DNA of 64,000 bases from Candidatus Ferrigenium bremense (GCA_019449635.1 JAGRPI010000030.1:1-64000), one strand, 5' to 3'; numbered from the stretch's first letter, positions 41,016-50,005 are shown. Notes: a model not told the origin generated them from the letters alone. Numbers and translations: made by a program.

Positions 41016-42296
41016 CTACAGCGCGAGGCGGCGGATGTCTGCCAGTGTCTGCGACAGGTAAACGATGAAGCGCGCGGCGGACGCGCCGTCGATCACGCGG
41101 TGGTCGTAGGACAGTGACAGCGGCAGCATCAGGCGCGGCACGAATCCGCCGTTTTGGTACACCGGCTTCATGCTCGACCTGGACACGCCGAGGATCGCTA
41201 CTTCCGGTGCGTTGATGATCGGTGTGAACGCCGTGCCGCCGATGCCGCCGAGACTGGAAATGGTGAAGCAGCCGCCCTGCATCTCGGCGGCGGAGAGCTT
41301 CTGGTCGCGTGCTCGCGCACTGATCTCGCCGAGTTCCTTTGCGAGCTGTACGATGCCTTTGCTGTCCACGTCGCGCAGTACCGGTACCACGAGGCCTTCG
41401 GGGGTGTCCACCGCCACACCGATGTGGAAATATTTTTTCAGCACCAGGCTCCCGGCGCTGGACTCCAGTGAGGCGTTGAATTCCGGGTATTGCCGCAGGG
41501 CATCCGCTACGACCTTGAGGAAGAAGGCCAGCGGCGTGATCTTGATGCCCTGCTTCGCGTATTCCTCATTCAACTGCTTGCGCCAGGCTTCCATGTCGGT
41601 GATGTCCGCCTCGTCGAACTGCGTGACATGCGGGATGCTCACCCAGTTGCGGTGCAAATAGGGACCGGACAGTCTTTTGATGCGTGACAACGGCCTGGTC
41701 TCGATTGCGCCGAATTGGGCGAAATCCACTATTGGCATGGCGAGCACTTGCAGGCCGCCCGCCGCGCCGTGCGGCTGCGCCAAAGCAGCCTTGACGAAGT
41801 TCTGCACGTCGTCCCTGGTGATGCGCCCCTTCGCAGCGCTGCCCCGGACTTGCGCGATATCCACGCCGAGTTCGCGAGCGAAGCGACGGATCGCGGGGCT
41901 GGCATGCGCTAACCCCTCCCGGCCTCCCCTTGTCAGTGGAGGAGAAGGAGCGGCTTCCTCCCCTGACAAGGGGAGGGCTGGGGAGGGGTTCCGGGTTTGC
42001 TCAACTGTCGCCGCCGCTGCGGTAACAGGCTGCACGGCAAGTGCCTTCGCCGTATCGCCACTTTCCAGCCGCAGTATCACCGAGCCTTGCGACACCTTGT
42101 CTCCGGCCTTGACCATCATTTCCCGGATCACACCCGCTGCCGGTGCCGGCACATCCATCGTCGCCTTGTCGGTTTCCAGCGTGATCAGGCTGTCTTCCGC
42201 CTTGATCGTGTCGCCAACCTTGACCAGTACCTCGACGACATTCACATCCTTGAAGTTGCCGATGTTCGGTACGGCCACATTCCTGATATCTGCCAT
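41016..42296 (-). CDS. aceF: Pyruvate dehydrogenase E2 (dihydrolipoamide acetyltransferase)
   Basis: This 426-residue protein has one lipoyl domain (LITLETDKATMDVPA, lipoyl-lysine near residue 44), a peripheral-subunit-binding segment (ASPAIRRFARELGVD) and a C-terminal catalytic domain ending with SLSYDHRVIDGA (HxxxD-type). The linker near residues 100-129 is encoded by a repeat related to that at 39677. Typical E2 linkers are Ala/Pro rich, so the insertion may be tolerated. It follows aceE by 15 nt and no lpd is in the window. Confidence 0.95.
   Translation of the reverse strand: MADIRNVAVPNIGNFKDVNVVEVLVKVGDTIKAEDSLITLETDKATMDVPAPAAGVIREMMVKAGDKVSQGSVILRLESGDTAKALAVQPVTAAAATVEQTRNPSPALPLSGEEAAPSPPLTRGGREGLAHASPAIRRFARELGVDIAQVRGSAAKGRITRDDVQNFVKAALAQPHGAAGGLQVLAMPIVDFAQFGAIETRPLSRIKRLSGPYLHRNWVSIPHVTQFDEADITDMEAWRKQLNEEYAKQGIKITPLAFFLKVVADALRQYPEFNASLESSAGSLVLKKYFHIGVAVDTPEGLVVPVLRDVDSKGIVQLAKELGEISARARDQKLSAAEMQGGCFTISSLGGIGGTAFTPIINAPEVAILGVSRSSMKPVYQNGGFVPRLMLPLSLSYDHRVIDGASAARFIVYLSQTLADIRRLAL
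41911..41990. repeat. CCTCCCCTGACAAGGGGAGG-type repeat inside aceF
   Basis: This segment matches the DUF559 repeat, with the same CCTCCCCTGACAAGGGGAGG core and flanking AACCCCTCCC and GGGGAGGGGTT. It is read in frame and supplies the linker between the lipoyl and subunit-binding domains. Confidence 0.85.
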
Positions 42297-42311
42297 GTCG
42301 TTTCCCTCGGC

Positions 42312-44993
42312 TTATGCAGTGGCCGGGTTCGGCTTGTCCGGATCGATCTGGTACAACTGGATCGCCCTGCTGGCCTCGCCGGCCTCGATCGTGCCTTCAT
42401 CGGCCAATGCCTTCAGTGCGGCAACGGCGATGTGGCAGCGATCCACTTCGAAGAAACCGCGCAGTTTTCTGCGCGTGTCGGAACGGCCGAAACCGTCCGT
42501 GCCCAGCACGGTGTAGGATTTTGGCACAAAGGCGCGGATCTGGTCGGCGTAGCTCTTGAGGTAATCGGTCGCGGCGATCACCGGTCCGCTACGCCCCGCG
42601 AGGCACTGTTCGACATGGCTGGCGCGCGGTTCGGCTTCGGGATGCAGCATGTTCCAGCGTTCGCACGCCAGACCGTCGCGGCGCAACTCGTTGAAGCTGG
42701 TCACGCTCCAGATGTCGGCGGAGATGCCGAAATCCCGCTCCAGCAGTTCCGCCGCCGCGATCACCTCGCGCAGGATCGTCCCGCTGCCCAGCAATTGCAC
42801 CACTGGTTTTCCCACTCCCCACTCCCCATTCCCCACTCCCCTAAACAAATACATCCCCTTGACGATACCCCCCTCGACACCCGCGGGCATGGCCGGATGA
42901 GCGTAGTTTTCGTTCATCAACGTGATGTAATAGAACACGTTCTCCTGGTTCACATACATGCGGCGCATGCCGTCCTGGACGATGACCGCCAGCTCGTACG
43001 CGAAGGCCGGGTCATAGGACACGCAATTCGGGATGGTCGCCGCCGCGAGGTGGCTGTGGCCGTCCTGGTGCTGCAGGCCTTCGCCGTTCAGCGTGGTGCG
43101 CCCGGCGGTGCCGCCGACCAGGAAGCCGCGTGCCAGCATGTCACCCGCCGCCCAGGCCAGGTCGCCGACGCGCTGGAAGCCGAACATCGAGTAATAGATA
43201 TAGAACGGGATCATCGCCGCGCCGTGGTTCGCGTAGGCTGTTGCAGCGGCGATCCACGAGGACATCGCGCCCGCCTCGTTGATGCCCTCCTGCAGGATCT
43301 GGCCGTTCTTGTCTTCCTTGTAGAACATCAGCTGGTCGGCGTCCTGCGGGGTATAAAGCTGCCCGACCTGCGAGAAGATGCCGATCTGGCGGAACAGCCC
43401 GTCCATGCCGAAAGTGCGCGACTCGTCCGGCACGATAGGCACGACCAGCTTGCCGATGTTCTTGTCCTTGACCAGGATGCCGAGCAGGCGCATGAACGCC
43501 ATCGTCGTGGAGATCTCGCGGTCTTCGGTGCCTTTCAGCAGCACGTCGAACGCATCCAGCCCCGGCACCATCAGGCACTCATCGACCGGCTTGCGCGCCG
43601 GGACCGTGCCCATCGTCCTGCCCCGTTCCCTGAGGTACTTCATCTCCAGGCTGTCTTCGGGCGGGCGGTAGAAATCCAGGCTCTCCACCTGCGCGTCGGT
43701 CAGCGGGATGTTGAAACGGTCGCGGAATTTGAACAGCGAGTCCAGGTCCATCTTCTTCTGCTGGTGGGTCGGGTTCTGCGCTTCGCCGGACGCGCCCATA
43801 CCGTAGCCCTTCACCGTCTTGGCGAGGATCACGGTCGGTTGGCCGGTGTGTTTGACGGCCTCCGCATACGCCGCGTATACCTTGTACGGATCGTGGCCGC
43901 CGCGATTCAGACGCCAGATCTCCTCGTCGGACATGTCCGCGACCATCTCCAGCAGTTCCGGGTATTTGCCGAAGAAATGCTCGCGCACGTAGGAGCCGTC
44001 CCGAGCCTTGTAGGTCTGGTATTCGCCGTCCACCACTTCTTCCATACGCTGGAGTAGCAGGCCATGCTTGTCCTTGGCGAGCAGACGGTCCCAGTGCCTG
44101 CCCCATACCACCTTGATGACGTTCCAGCCCGCGCCGCGGAACACGCCTTCCAGTTCCTGGATGATCTTGCCGTTGCCGCGCACCGGGCCGTCGAGTCGCT
44201 GCAGGTTGCAGTTCACGACGAAGATCAGGTTGTCGAGATGCTCGCGCCCCGCCAGCGAGATCGCGCCCAGCGATTCCGGCTCGTCGGTCTCGCCGTCGCC
44301 GAGGAAGGCCCACACCTTGCGACCGGTGGTTTGCGCGATGCCGCGGTACTCCAGATAGCGCATGAAGCGCGCCTGGTAGATCGCCATCAGCGGCCCCAAC
44401 CCCATCGACACGGTGGAGAACTGCCAGAAGTCCGGCATCAGCCACGGGTGCGGATAAGAAGACAATCCGTTGCCGTCCGCCTCCTGGCGGAACTTGTACA
44501 TCAGCTCCTCGCCGATGCGCCCTTCGAGGAAGGCGCGCGCATACATGCCGGGCGAGGAATGCCCCTGGAAATACACCAGGTCGCCACCGTGGTCTTCGGT
44601 CACGCCATGGAAGAAATGATTGAACGCGACGTCGTACAAGGTCGCCGCCGAGGCGAAGCTGGCGATATGCCCGCCCAGCCCGGAAGACTCGCGGTTGGCG
44701 TTCAGCACCAGCGCCATCGCGTTCCAGCGCGTCAGCGCGCGGAGGTGGTGTTCCAGTTCATGGTTGCCGGCGGAGCGTTGCTCCTTCTCCGGCGGGATGG
44801 TGTTGCGATACGGCGTGGTCGTGCAGAACGACAGACCCGCGCCTGCGCTGCGCGCCCTGGCGATCAGCTGCTCGATCAGGAAATGCGCGCGTTGCACACC
44901 TTCGTTCTGCAGCACCGCATCGAGCGCGTCCAGCCACTCCTGGGTCTCCTGTCGATCGGGATCGGGCGGGCCGTGATCAGGTAATGATGCCAT
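42312..44993 (-). CDS. aceE: Pyruvate dehydrogenase E1 component
   Basis: This 893-residue homodimeric-type E1 has GHSSPGMYARAFLEGR, the thiamine diphosphate motif GDGETDEPES...N, and FPRTLGRTT-like GGTAGRTTLNGEGLQHQDGHS. It decarboxylates pyruvate and acetylates the E2 lipoyl group. GGGAGGTG precedes the ATG. Near residues 715-729 (DNA 42809-42842) a GTGGGGAGTGGG-type repeat adds about ten glycine-rich residues between KGMYLF and VQLLGSGTIL, which are usually closer. It is followed by aceF. Confidence 0.96.
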   Translation of the reverse strand: MASLPDHGPPDPDRQETQEWLDALDAVLQNEGVQRAHFLIEQLIARARSAGAGLSFCTTTPYRNTIPPEKEQRSAGNHELEHHLRALTRWNAMALVLNANRESSGLGGHIASFASAATLYDVAFNHFFHGVTEDHGGDLVYFQGHSSPGMYARAFLEGRIGEELMYKFRQEADGNGLSSYPHPWLMPDFWQFSTVSMGLGPLMAIYQARFMRYLEYRGIAQTTGRKVWAFLGDGETDEPESLGAISLAGREHLDNLIFVVNCNLQRLDGPVRGNGKIIQELEGVFRGAGWNVIKVVWGRHWDRLLAKDKHGLLLQRMEEVVDGEYQTYKARDGSYVREHFFGKYPELLEMVADMSDEEIWRLNRGGHDPYKVYAAYAEAVKHTGQPTVILAKTVKGYGMGASGEAQNPTHQQKKMDLDSLFKFRDRFNIPLTDAQVESLDFYRPPEDSLEMKYLRERGRTMGTVPARKPVDECLMVPGLDAFDVLLKGTEDREISTTMAFMRLLGILVKDKNIGKLVVPIVPDESRTFGMDGLFRQIGIFSQVGQLYTPQDADQLMFYKEDKNGQILQEGINEAGAMSSWIAAATAYANHGAAMIPFYIYYSMFGFQRVGDLAWAAGDMLARGFLVGGTAGRTTLNGEGLQHQDGHSHLAAATIPNCVSYDPAFAYELAVIVQDGMRRMYVNQENVFYYITLMNENYAHPAMPAGVEGGIVKGMYLFRGVGNGEWGVGKPVVQLLGSGTILREVIAAAELLERDFGISADIWSVTSFNELRRDGLACERWNMLHPEAEPRASHVEQCLAGRSGPVIAATDYLKSYADQIRAFVPKSYTVLGTDGFGRSDTRRKLRGFFEVDRCHIAVAALKALADEGTIEAGEASRAIQLYQIDPDKPNPATA
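42809..42842. repeat. CCCACTCCCC-type repeat inside aceE
   Basis: Three to four tandem units of CCCACTCCCC (CCCATTCCCC in one) are read in frame and encode a Gly/Trp/Glu-rich loop. The units match those in rfbB and before maf. Confidence 0.75.
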
Positions 44994-45046
44994 CGTTCAC
45001 CTCCCTTGTTGCAGTAACGTCATTTTAGGGAAACCCCTGAAAATTC

Positions 45047-45646
45047 CTAGCTGCTCCCTTGCCACACACAGGCGATGGTTTCCTGCTCGGTGAAGATCCA
45101 TTGGACCTTGATGTCGGTCGCCTCCTGCGGAAGCTGCTCGACGATCTGTAACGCGAATGCCGCAGCAGCCAGCACCGGCTGTTGCGCCATGTCTGCCAAC
45201 AGCTTGTCGTAATACCCGCCACCATAGCCCAGACGCGCACCGTCGCGGGTGAATGCCACGCCGGGCAGCAGGACGAACTCTATCTCACTCGTTGCAGCCA
45301 GCCGCTCGCAGCGTTCCACGACCGGTTCGCGTATCCCCCACAGACCCGCCGCCAACTGGTTCTCCGGATCTTCCACCCAGTACAGGTCGAGGTGGTTGGT
45401 GTGGCGGTTCACCTTGGGCAGGGCCAGGCGCTTGCCATCCGCCAGCGCATGTTCGACCCAAAGCTCGCTGGAGAATTCCGTGCCGAAGTTCATATAGCCC
45501 AGCACGGCGCCGGCCTGCCGGTATTCCGGCAGTTGCAGCAGCCGTGCGGTGATGGTCGCGCTGTATGCGGCGCGCGCTTCGGCTGGGAGCTGCTCGCGCC
45601 GGGATAGCGTGCTCTTGCGGATGACCTGCTTGAGCGAGTGGGGCAT
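45047..45646 (-). CDS. fau: 5-formyltetrahydrofolate cyclo-ligase
   Basis: This 199-residue protein starts with basic residues that bind the ATP phosphate (SLKQVIRKSTLSRREQL), then AVLGYMNFGTEFS, and ends with the metal/ATP motif LGYGGGYYDKLL. It converts 5-formyl-THF to 5,10-methenyl-THF using ATP. In many beta- and gammaproteobacteria this gene follows zapA and 6S RNA; here it is about 4 kb away, downstream of ilvA with only a 3-nt gap. Confidence 0.92.
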   Translation of the reverse strand: MPHSLKQVIRKSTLSRREQLPAEARAAYSATITARLLQLPEYRQAGAVLGYMNFGTEFSSELWVEHALADGKRLALPKVNRHTNHLDLYWVEDPENQLAAGLWGIREPVVERCERLAATSEIEFVLLPGVAFTRDGARLGYGGGYYDKLLADMAQQPVLAAAAFALQIVEQLPQEATDIKVQWIFTEQETIACVWQGSS

Positions 45647-45649
45647 GGT

Positions 45650-47158
45650 TCACCCGAGGAACAATCGGTACGCCGGGTTGCCGCTCTCGTCCCAGTAGCG
45701 GTAGCCGAGGGTGTCAAGGAAGATTTTGAGCGCCTTCTTGTCGTGGTGCGGCACCTGCATGCCGACCAGCACGCGCCCGTAGTCCGCGCCGTGGTTGCGA
45801 TAGTGGAACAGGCTGATGTTCCAGCTGTGGCTCATGCTGTTGAGGAAATTCATCAGTGCACCGGGGCGTTCCGGGAATTCGAAACGGAACATGATTTCGT
45901 CCTTGACCTCCGGCGCGTGGCCGCCGACCAGATGGCGCAGGTGCAGCTTGGCCATTTCATTGTCAGACAGGTCGAGCGTGGGCAGATCGTTGCGCCGCAG
46001 TCTATCCACCAGTTCAGCGGTCTCGGACTGGTTGCGCACCTGGATGCCGGCGAACACATGCGCCACTTCCGGGTCGGCGTAGCGGTAGTTGAATTCGGTG
46101 ATGTTGCGCTTGCCGAGCAGCGTGCAGAATTTGCGGAAGCTGCCGGGCGTTTCGGGGATCGTCACGGCGAGGATCGCCTCGCGCCGTTCGCCGATCTCGG
46201 CGCGTTCCGCGACGAAGCGCAGCCGGTCGAAGTTCATGTTCGCACCGCAGGCGATGGCGACCAGCGTCTCGCCCTTGAGCTTTTCGCGTGCGGCATACAG
46301 CTTGGCCCCGGCGATCGCGAGCGCGCCCGCCGGCTCTAGGATCGAGCGGGTGTCCTCGAACACGTCCTTGATCGCGGCGCAGGTGGTGTCAGTGTCCACC
46401 AGGACGATCTCGTCCACCAGCTTGCGGCACAGGCGGAAGGTCTCCTGGCCGACCTGCTTGACCGCCACGCCGTCGGCGAACAGCCCGACATGGTCGAGCG
46501 TGACGCGCCGTTTGGCTTTCAGCGAACGGTACATGGCATCAGAATCGACCGGCTGCACGCCGATGATCCTGATATCGGGGCGTAATTGCTTGACGTAGGC
46601 CGCCACGCCGGCAGCCAGCCCACCGCCGCCGATGGCACAGAAGATCGCGTGGATCGGCTGGGTGTGCTGGCGCAGGATTTCCATCGCGATGGTGCCCTGC
46701 CCGGCGATCACGTCGGGATCGTCGTAGGGATGCACGAAGGTCATGCCTTCCAGTTTTTCCAGTTCCAGCGCGTGCGCGTAGGCGTCGGAATACGAGTCGC
46801 CGTGCAGCACAACTTTCGCACCGCGGCTCTTCACCGCATCGATCTTGATCTGCGGCGTGGTGGCGGGCATCACGATGACCGCCCTGCAGCCGAGCTTCTG
46901 CGCGCTGAGTGCCACGCCCTGCGCATGGTTGCCCGCCGAGGCGGCGATGACGCCGCGTTTGAGTTGCTTCGGCGTGAGCTGCGCCATCTTGTTGTATGCG
47001 CCGCGCAGCTTGAAGGAGAATACCGGCTGCATGTCCTCGCGCTTGAGCAGCAGCGTATTGCCGGTGCGCGCGGAAAGATTGGGCGCGAATTCCAGCGGGC
47101 TTTCGATCGCCACGTCGTAGACGCGCGCGTTAAGGATGCGTTTCAAATAACCGTTCAT
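45650..47158 (-). CDS. ilvA: Threonine ammonia-lyase, biosynthetic
   Basis: This 502-residue protein has the PLP lysine in FSFKLRGAYN near residue 48, the SAGNHAQG phosphate loop, and two ACT-like regulatory domains from about residue 320 (FRFVAERAEIGE, ILAVTIPETPGSFRKF, and a second PGALMNFLNSM). That length and the double regulatory region fit the biosynthetic, isoleucine-inhibited enzyme rather than the catabolic TdcB. The ATG at 47158 starts the known family; the frame extends far upstream without biological support. No strong ribosome-binding site is seen. Confidence 0.94.
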   Translation of the reverse strand: MNGYLKRILNARVYDVAIESPLEFAPNLSARTGNTLLLKREDMQPVFSFKLRGAYNKMAQLTPKQLKRGVIAASAGNHAQGVALSAQKLGCRAVIVMPATTPQIKIDAVKSRGAKVVLHGDSYSDAYAHALELEKLEGMTFVHPYDDPDVIAGQGTIAMEILRQHTQPIHAIFCAIGGGGLAAGVAAYVKQLRPDIRIIGVQPVDSDAMYRSLKAKRRVTLDHVGLFADGVAVKQVGQETFRLCRKLVDEIVLVDTDTTCAAIKDVFEDTRSILEPAGALAIAGAKLYAAREKLKGETLVAIACGANMNFDRLRFVAERAEIGERREAILAVTIPETPGSFRKFCTLLGKRNITEFNYRYADPEVAHVFAGIQVRNQSETAELVDRLRRNDLPTLDLSDNEMAKLHLRHLVGGHAPEVKDEIMFRFEFPERPGALMNFLNSMSHSWNISLFHYRNHGADYGRVLVGMQVPHHDKKALKIFLDTLGYRYWDESGNPAYRLFLG

Positions 47159-47290
47159 GTTTGATTTGTCTGAAAAATACCCGCGCAGATTAGCATAAAT
47201 AGGGCGCTTGGAGCCGTTGCGGATGGACATCCTCGCCTTGCCCGCCGCGATGGCATACAATCGTGCGGTCATTTCTTTTGGTGTCGGCCG

Positions 47291-48229
47291 ATGTATCTGA
47301 AACTTGTCCTGGTTACCTGCGTGCTCGCCTTCTGCGCGGTGGTGTTGAGCGCTTATGCGCGTCTTTCCGATGCCGGCCTGGGTTGCGCCAACTGGCCTGC
47401 CTGCTATGAGGAAAACGCGCTGAAGGAGAGGCAGCCGCCCAGAGCGGATGCGCCGCGCGGCCATACCTCGTGGCAGTGGAAGCTGCACGGCCAGGTGGTG
47501 CAACTGCTGGGGTTGCTGGCTATCGCGGTTTGCGGGCTGGCGTGGAAGAAGCGCAGGGAACTGCGGCAATCGCCGCTGCTGCCGACCCTGCTGGTGGGGT
47601 TGATGGCCTTCCTCGCGGCGTTCGGCATCTGGGCCTTTTCCCATTTGCCGCGTTCGGTCATCGTCCTGGTGCATCTCGCGGGCGGGATTGCGATGCTGCT
47701 GCTGCTGGCATGGATCGCGCTGCGCCAGATGGCGCCTCCTGCCGCAGTCGATCCGTGTGAGGCGCAAAGATGGCGCGGCCTCTCGTGGCTCGGCATAGCG
47801 TTGCTGCTGATCCAGATCATGCTGGGCGGCTGGGTAAGCTCCAATTTTGCCGCGCTTGCCTGCAACGGGTTTCCGCTCTGCCAGGGTGCGCTGCTGCCGG
47901 CTATGGATTTTTCCTACAGCTTCGATTCATCCGGCTTGACGCTTTCCGCGGAAAGGTTGACAGCGATCCACTGGATGCATCACGCCGGCGCGCTGCTTAT
48001 CCTTGTTTACGTGGGTTGGCTGTCCTTCGGGATCATGGCGGTGAAAAGCTTGCGCAACATCGGCAAGGCTGTGCTGGGATTGGTCGCGCTCCAGTTCGCA
48101 CTTGGTGTCGCCAATGTGCTGCTTGGGTTGCCGCTGCTGGTTGCGGTGCTGCACAACGCGGTGGCGATGCTGCTGCTGGTCGTGCTGGTGGTGCTGTGCT
48201 TTCGGCTTCAGGAGCGTAGGTCGGGTTAG
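47291..48229 (+). CDS. ctaA: Heme A synthase (COX15/CtaA family)
   Basis: This 312-residue membrane protein has eight hydrophobic segments. An early DAGLGCANWPACY motif and later GFPLCQG and HWMHHAGA carry heme-ligating His and paired cysteines. It oxidises heme O to heme A for cytochrome oxidase. Divergent from ilvA, with a 132-nt gap between them. The last four codons and stop come from a TCGGGTTA-type repeat (48216-48246), so the natural C-terminus may have been altered. Confidence 0.93.
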   Translation: MYLKLVLVTCVLAFCAVVLSAYARLSDAGLGCANWPACYEENALKERQPPRADAPRGHTSWQWKLHGQVVQLLGLLAIAVCGLAWKKRRELRQSPLLPTLLVGLMAFLAAFGIWAFSHLPRSVIVLVHLAGGIAMLLLLAWIALRQMAPPAAVDPCEAQRWRGLSWLGIALLLIQIMLGGWVSSNFAALACNGFPLCQGALLPAMDFSYSFDSSGLTLSAERLTAIHWMHHAGALLILVYVGWLSFGIMAVKSLRNIGKAVLGLVALQFALGVANVLLGLPLLVAVLHNAVAMLLLVVLVVLCFRLQERRSG

Positions 48230-48246
48230 CGCAGCGTAGCCCGACA
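48216..48246. repeat. TCGGGTTA-type repeat at the end of ctaA
   Basis: GTAGGTCGGGTTAGCG at 48216-48231 and following bases match the left arm of the element at 31980 over 29 of 31 positions. The ctaA stop codon TAG (48227-48229) is within it. Confidence 0.8.
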
Positions 48247-48259
48247 ATTTTCTACGATC

Positions 48260-49066
48260 TCAGGCAAATGCCTTCAGCAACATTCTCGTCGCCAATACCA
48301 ACAGCAGGATGGCGAAGCCGCTGCGCAGCGGCTTCAGCGGCAGCCGGTGAGTTGCTTTTGCGCCGAGCGGCGTGGTGAAGGCGCTGCCGAAGATGAGCAT
48401 GAACAGCGCGGGGAGATAGACGAAGCCCAGCGTTCCGCCAGGCAGCGTGTGCAGCATCAGGCCGGTGGCGACATAGCCTATCGTACCGCCGAACGCGATG
48501 GGAAGGCCGAGCGCGGCCGAGGTGCCAATCGCCTGTTTGAAAGGGATGTTGTGCCACAGCATGTAGGGCACGCTCAGCGTTCCACCGCCGATGGAGACCA
48601 GGCTGCTGATCGCGCCGATGCCGCTGCCGACCAGCGTCAGTCCGGCACGCCCGGGTAGTTGCCGGGTAGCCTTAGGCCTGAGCCCGAGCAGCATCTGCAC
48701 GGCGGCGAAATACACGAACAGCGTAAAAAATACCGCCAGGTAAAACTGTGAGACGTTGCTGGCGAACAGCGCCCCGAGCAACGTGCCCAGCAGCAGGCCC
48801 GGCGTGATGTTGCGCACGATATGCATGTTGACCGCGCCATGCGCGTGGTGCGTATACGCGCTGGAAGCGGCGGTGTAGAGAATGGCCGCCATCGAGGTGC
48901 CCAGCGCGAGATGCAGATTTTGCGCTCCGCCCAGATGCTGCGCTTCAAACAGGAAACTCAGCACCGGAACCAGCACCAGCCCGCCACCGATGCCGAGCAA
49001 ACCGGCGAAAAAGCCGACGAAGGCGCCGAGCAGGAGATAGGCGGCATACCATTCCATAAATTCCAT
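48260..49066 (-). CDS. TauE/SafE family membrane permease
   Basis: This 268-residue protein has seven to eight hydrophobic segments, with GAFVGFFAGLLGIGGGLVLVPVL at the start and the repeat GAISSLVSIGGGTLSVPYML in the second half, the TauE/SafE signature. Family members export sulfite or sulfonate-related anions, but many have other substrates. No sulfur-metabolism gene is next to it, so the cargo is open. It is convergent with ctaA. Confidence 0.88.
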   Translation of the reverse strand: MEFMEWYAAYLLLGAFVGFFAGLLGIGGGLVLVPVLSFLFEAQHLGGAQNLHLALGTSMAAILYTAASSAYTHHAHGAVNMHIVRNITPGLLLGTLLGALFASNVSQFYLAVFFTLFVYFAAVQMLLGLRPKATRQLPGRAGLTLVGSGIGAISSLVSIGGGTLSVPYMLWHNIPFKQAIGTSAALGLPIAFGGTIGYVATGLMLHTLPGGTLGFVYLPALFMLIFGSAFTTPLGAKATHRLPLKPLRSGFAILLLVLATRMLLKAFA

Positions 49067-49122
49067 TTTCCAATCGATAGTGAAATATCGTAGGGACGCG
49101 ATTTATCGCGCCCTTCATGCCT

Positions 49123-49587
49123 TCAATCGCGCACCAGGTTTTTCAGGATGAAGTTCCACTCCGCCGGGTCGAGCGGGGTGATCGACAGGCGGTTGCCGCG
49201 CTGCAGGGTGCGCATTCGCGCCAGTTCCGGGTGCTGGCGCAACTCCTTGATGGCGATGAGCGGTATCTTGCGCAACAGTTGCACATCCACGTTAAACCAG
49301 CGCGGTTGTTCCGGGGTGGCCTTGGGGTCGAAGAACCGGCTCTTGCGGTCAAACTGCGTGGCGTCGGGATAAACGCTGCTGCCGACCGTGGCGATACCGG
49401 CGATGCCCGGTTCCTTGCAGTTGGAGTGGTAGAACAGCACACCGTCGCCGATCCGCATCTGGTCGCGCATGAAGTTGCGCGCCTGATAGTTGCGCACGCC
49501 GTACCAGGCGACGGTCTGGTTCTGCATCGCGGCAAGATCATCGATGCTGCAATCGCCGGGTTCGGATTTCATCAGCCAGTAACGCAT
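49123..49587 (-). CDS. EVE domain-containing protein
   Basis: This 154-residue protein begins MRYWLMKSEPGDCSIDDL and carries WYGVRNYQARNFMRDQMRIGDGVLFYHSNC, the EVE domain. The fold is PUA-like and is thought to bind modified nucleotides or RNA. The ATG at 49587 is chosen from the family start; the frame continues upstream through a terminator and repeat. It sits between the TauE/SafE gene and the 6S RNA gene. Confidence 0.93.
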   Translation of the reverse strand: MRYWLMKSEPGDCSIDDLAAMQNQTVAWYGVRNYQARNFMRDQMRIGDGVLFYHSNCKEPGIAGIATVGSSVYPDATQFDRKSRFFDPKATPEQPRWFNVDVQLLRKIPLIAIKELRQHPELARMRTLQRGNRLSITPLDPAEWNFILKNLVRD

Positions 49588-49601
49588 GGTTCCTATCCGC
49601 A

Positions 49602-49632
49602 AACAAAAAGTGCGGCCTGAATCAGGCCGCAC
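49602..49632 (-). terminator. Rho-independent terminator downstream of 6S RNA
   Basis: GTGCGGCCTGA (49610-49620) and its exact complement (49622-49632) form an 11-bp stem with a one-base spacer. Read on the minus strand it is followed by TTTTTGTTT, so it ends transcripts coming from zapA and 6S RNA. Confidence 0.85.
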
Positions 49633-49635
49633 GGA

Positions 49636-49778
49636 AAAGACCTCTGTACAACGTAACGAGCGAGGCTGAGGCAAGGCAAAAAATGGTGAGAAACCGGAAT
49701 GTACATTTTAGTACATGAGGATTTCGAGTCATTTTTTAACGCAGCATCAGCGAGCGCAGCAGTTGTACAGAGGTCTTT
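49636..49778. repeat. 143-bp MITE-like element, copy 2 (downstream of 6S RNA)
   Basis: Perfect 17-bp terminal inverted repeats AAAGACCTCTGTACAAC and GTTGTACAGAGGTCTTT bound a 143-bp palindromic element with an inner palindrome (CATGTAC ... GTACATG-type). Length equals that of copy 1 at 30388. It lies between the 6S RNA gene and its terminator. Confidence 0.85.
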
Positions 49779-49782
49779 GAAT

Positions 49783-49995
49783 AAAGTCCCCCGCCTGTGC
49801 CGTTGACCCAGCATCTTGAACCTAGGTTCAAGAGGGCCGCTTCCCAGTCACATCAGGTACGTCCGCCAAATACAACTACCAGATACATCGGCTGGGGACG
49901 TTCACAACAGCAACATCGAGGGGCGCGGCCTTAAGCAAAGCTTATTGGTTCAAAGAATATATGAGCCTGACGAGCACCGCAGGGGACAAACCCGC
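49783..49995 (-). ncRNA. ssrS: 6S RNA
   Basis: On the minus strand the 5' end has GTCCCCTGCGGTGC, which pairs with GCACAGGCGGGGGAC at the 3' end to close a long stem. An inner hairpin CTTGAACC-TA-GGTTCAAG near the 3' half and a GCTTAAGGCCGCGC stretch match the general 6S layout, with a central open region. It starts about 10 nt after the zapA stop, the conserved place of ssrS in beta- and gammaproteobacteria. 6S RNA binds the housekeeping RNA polymerase holoenzyme in stationary phase. The ends are approximate. Confidence 0.78.
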
Positions 49996-50005
49996 AATTT
50001 AATTA

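Noticed and set aside
41997..44057. Long plus-strand open frame (686 codons) opposite aceE and aceF
   Set aside because: It is antisense to clear pyruvate dehydrogenase genes and rich in Arg/His/Val, as expected from the mirror of GC-rich coding DNA.
47159..47767. Upstream extension of the ilvA frame opposite ctaA
   Set aside because: The added residues are low-complexity Arg/Gln-rich and antisense to heme A synthase; the family start is at 47158.
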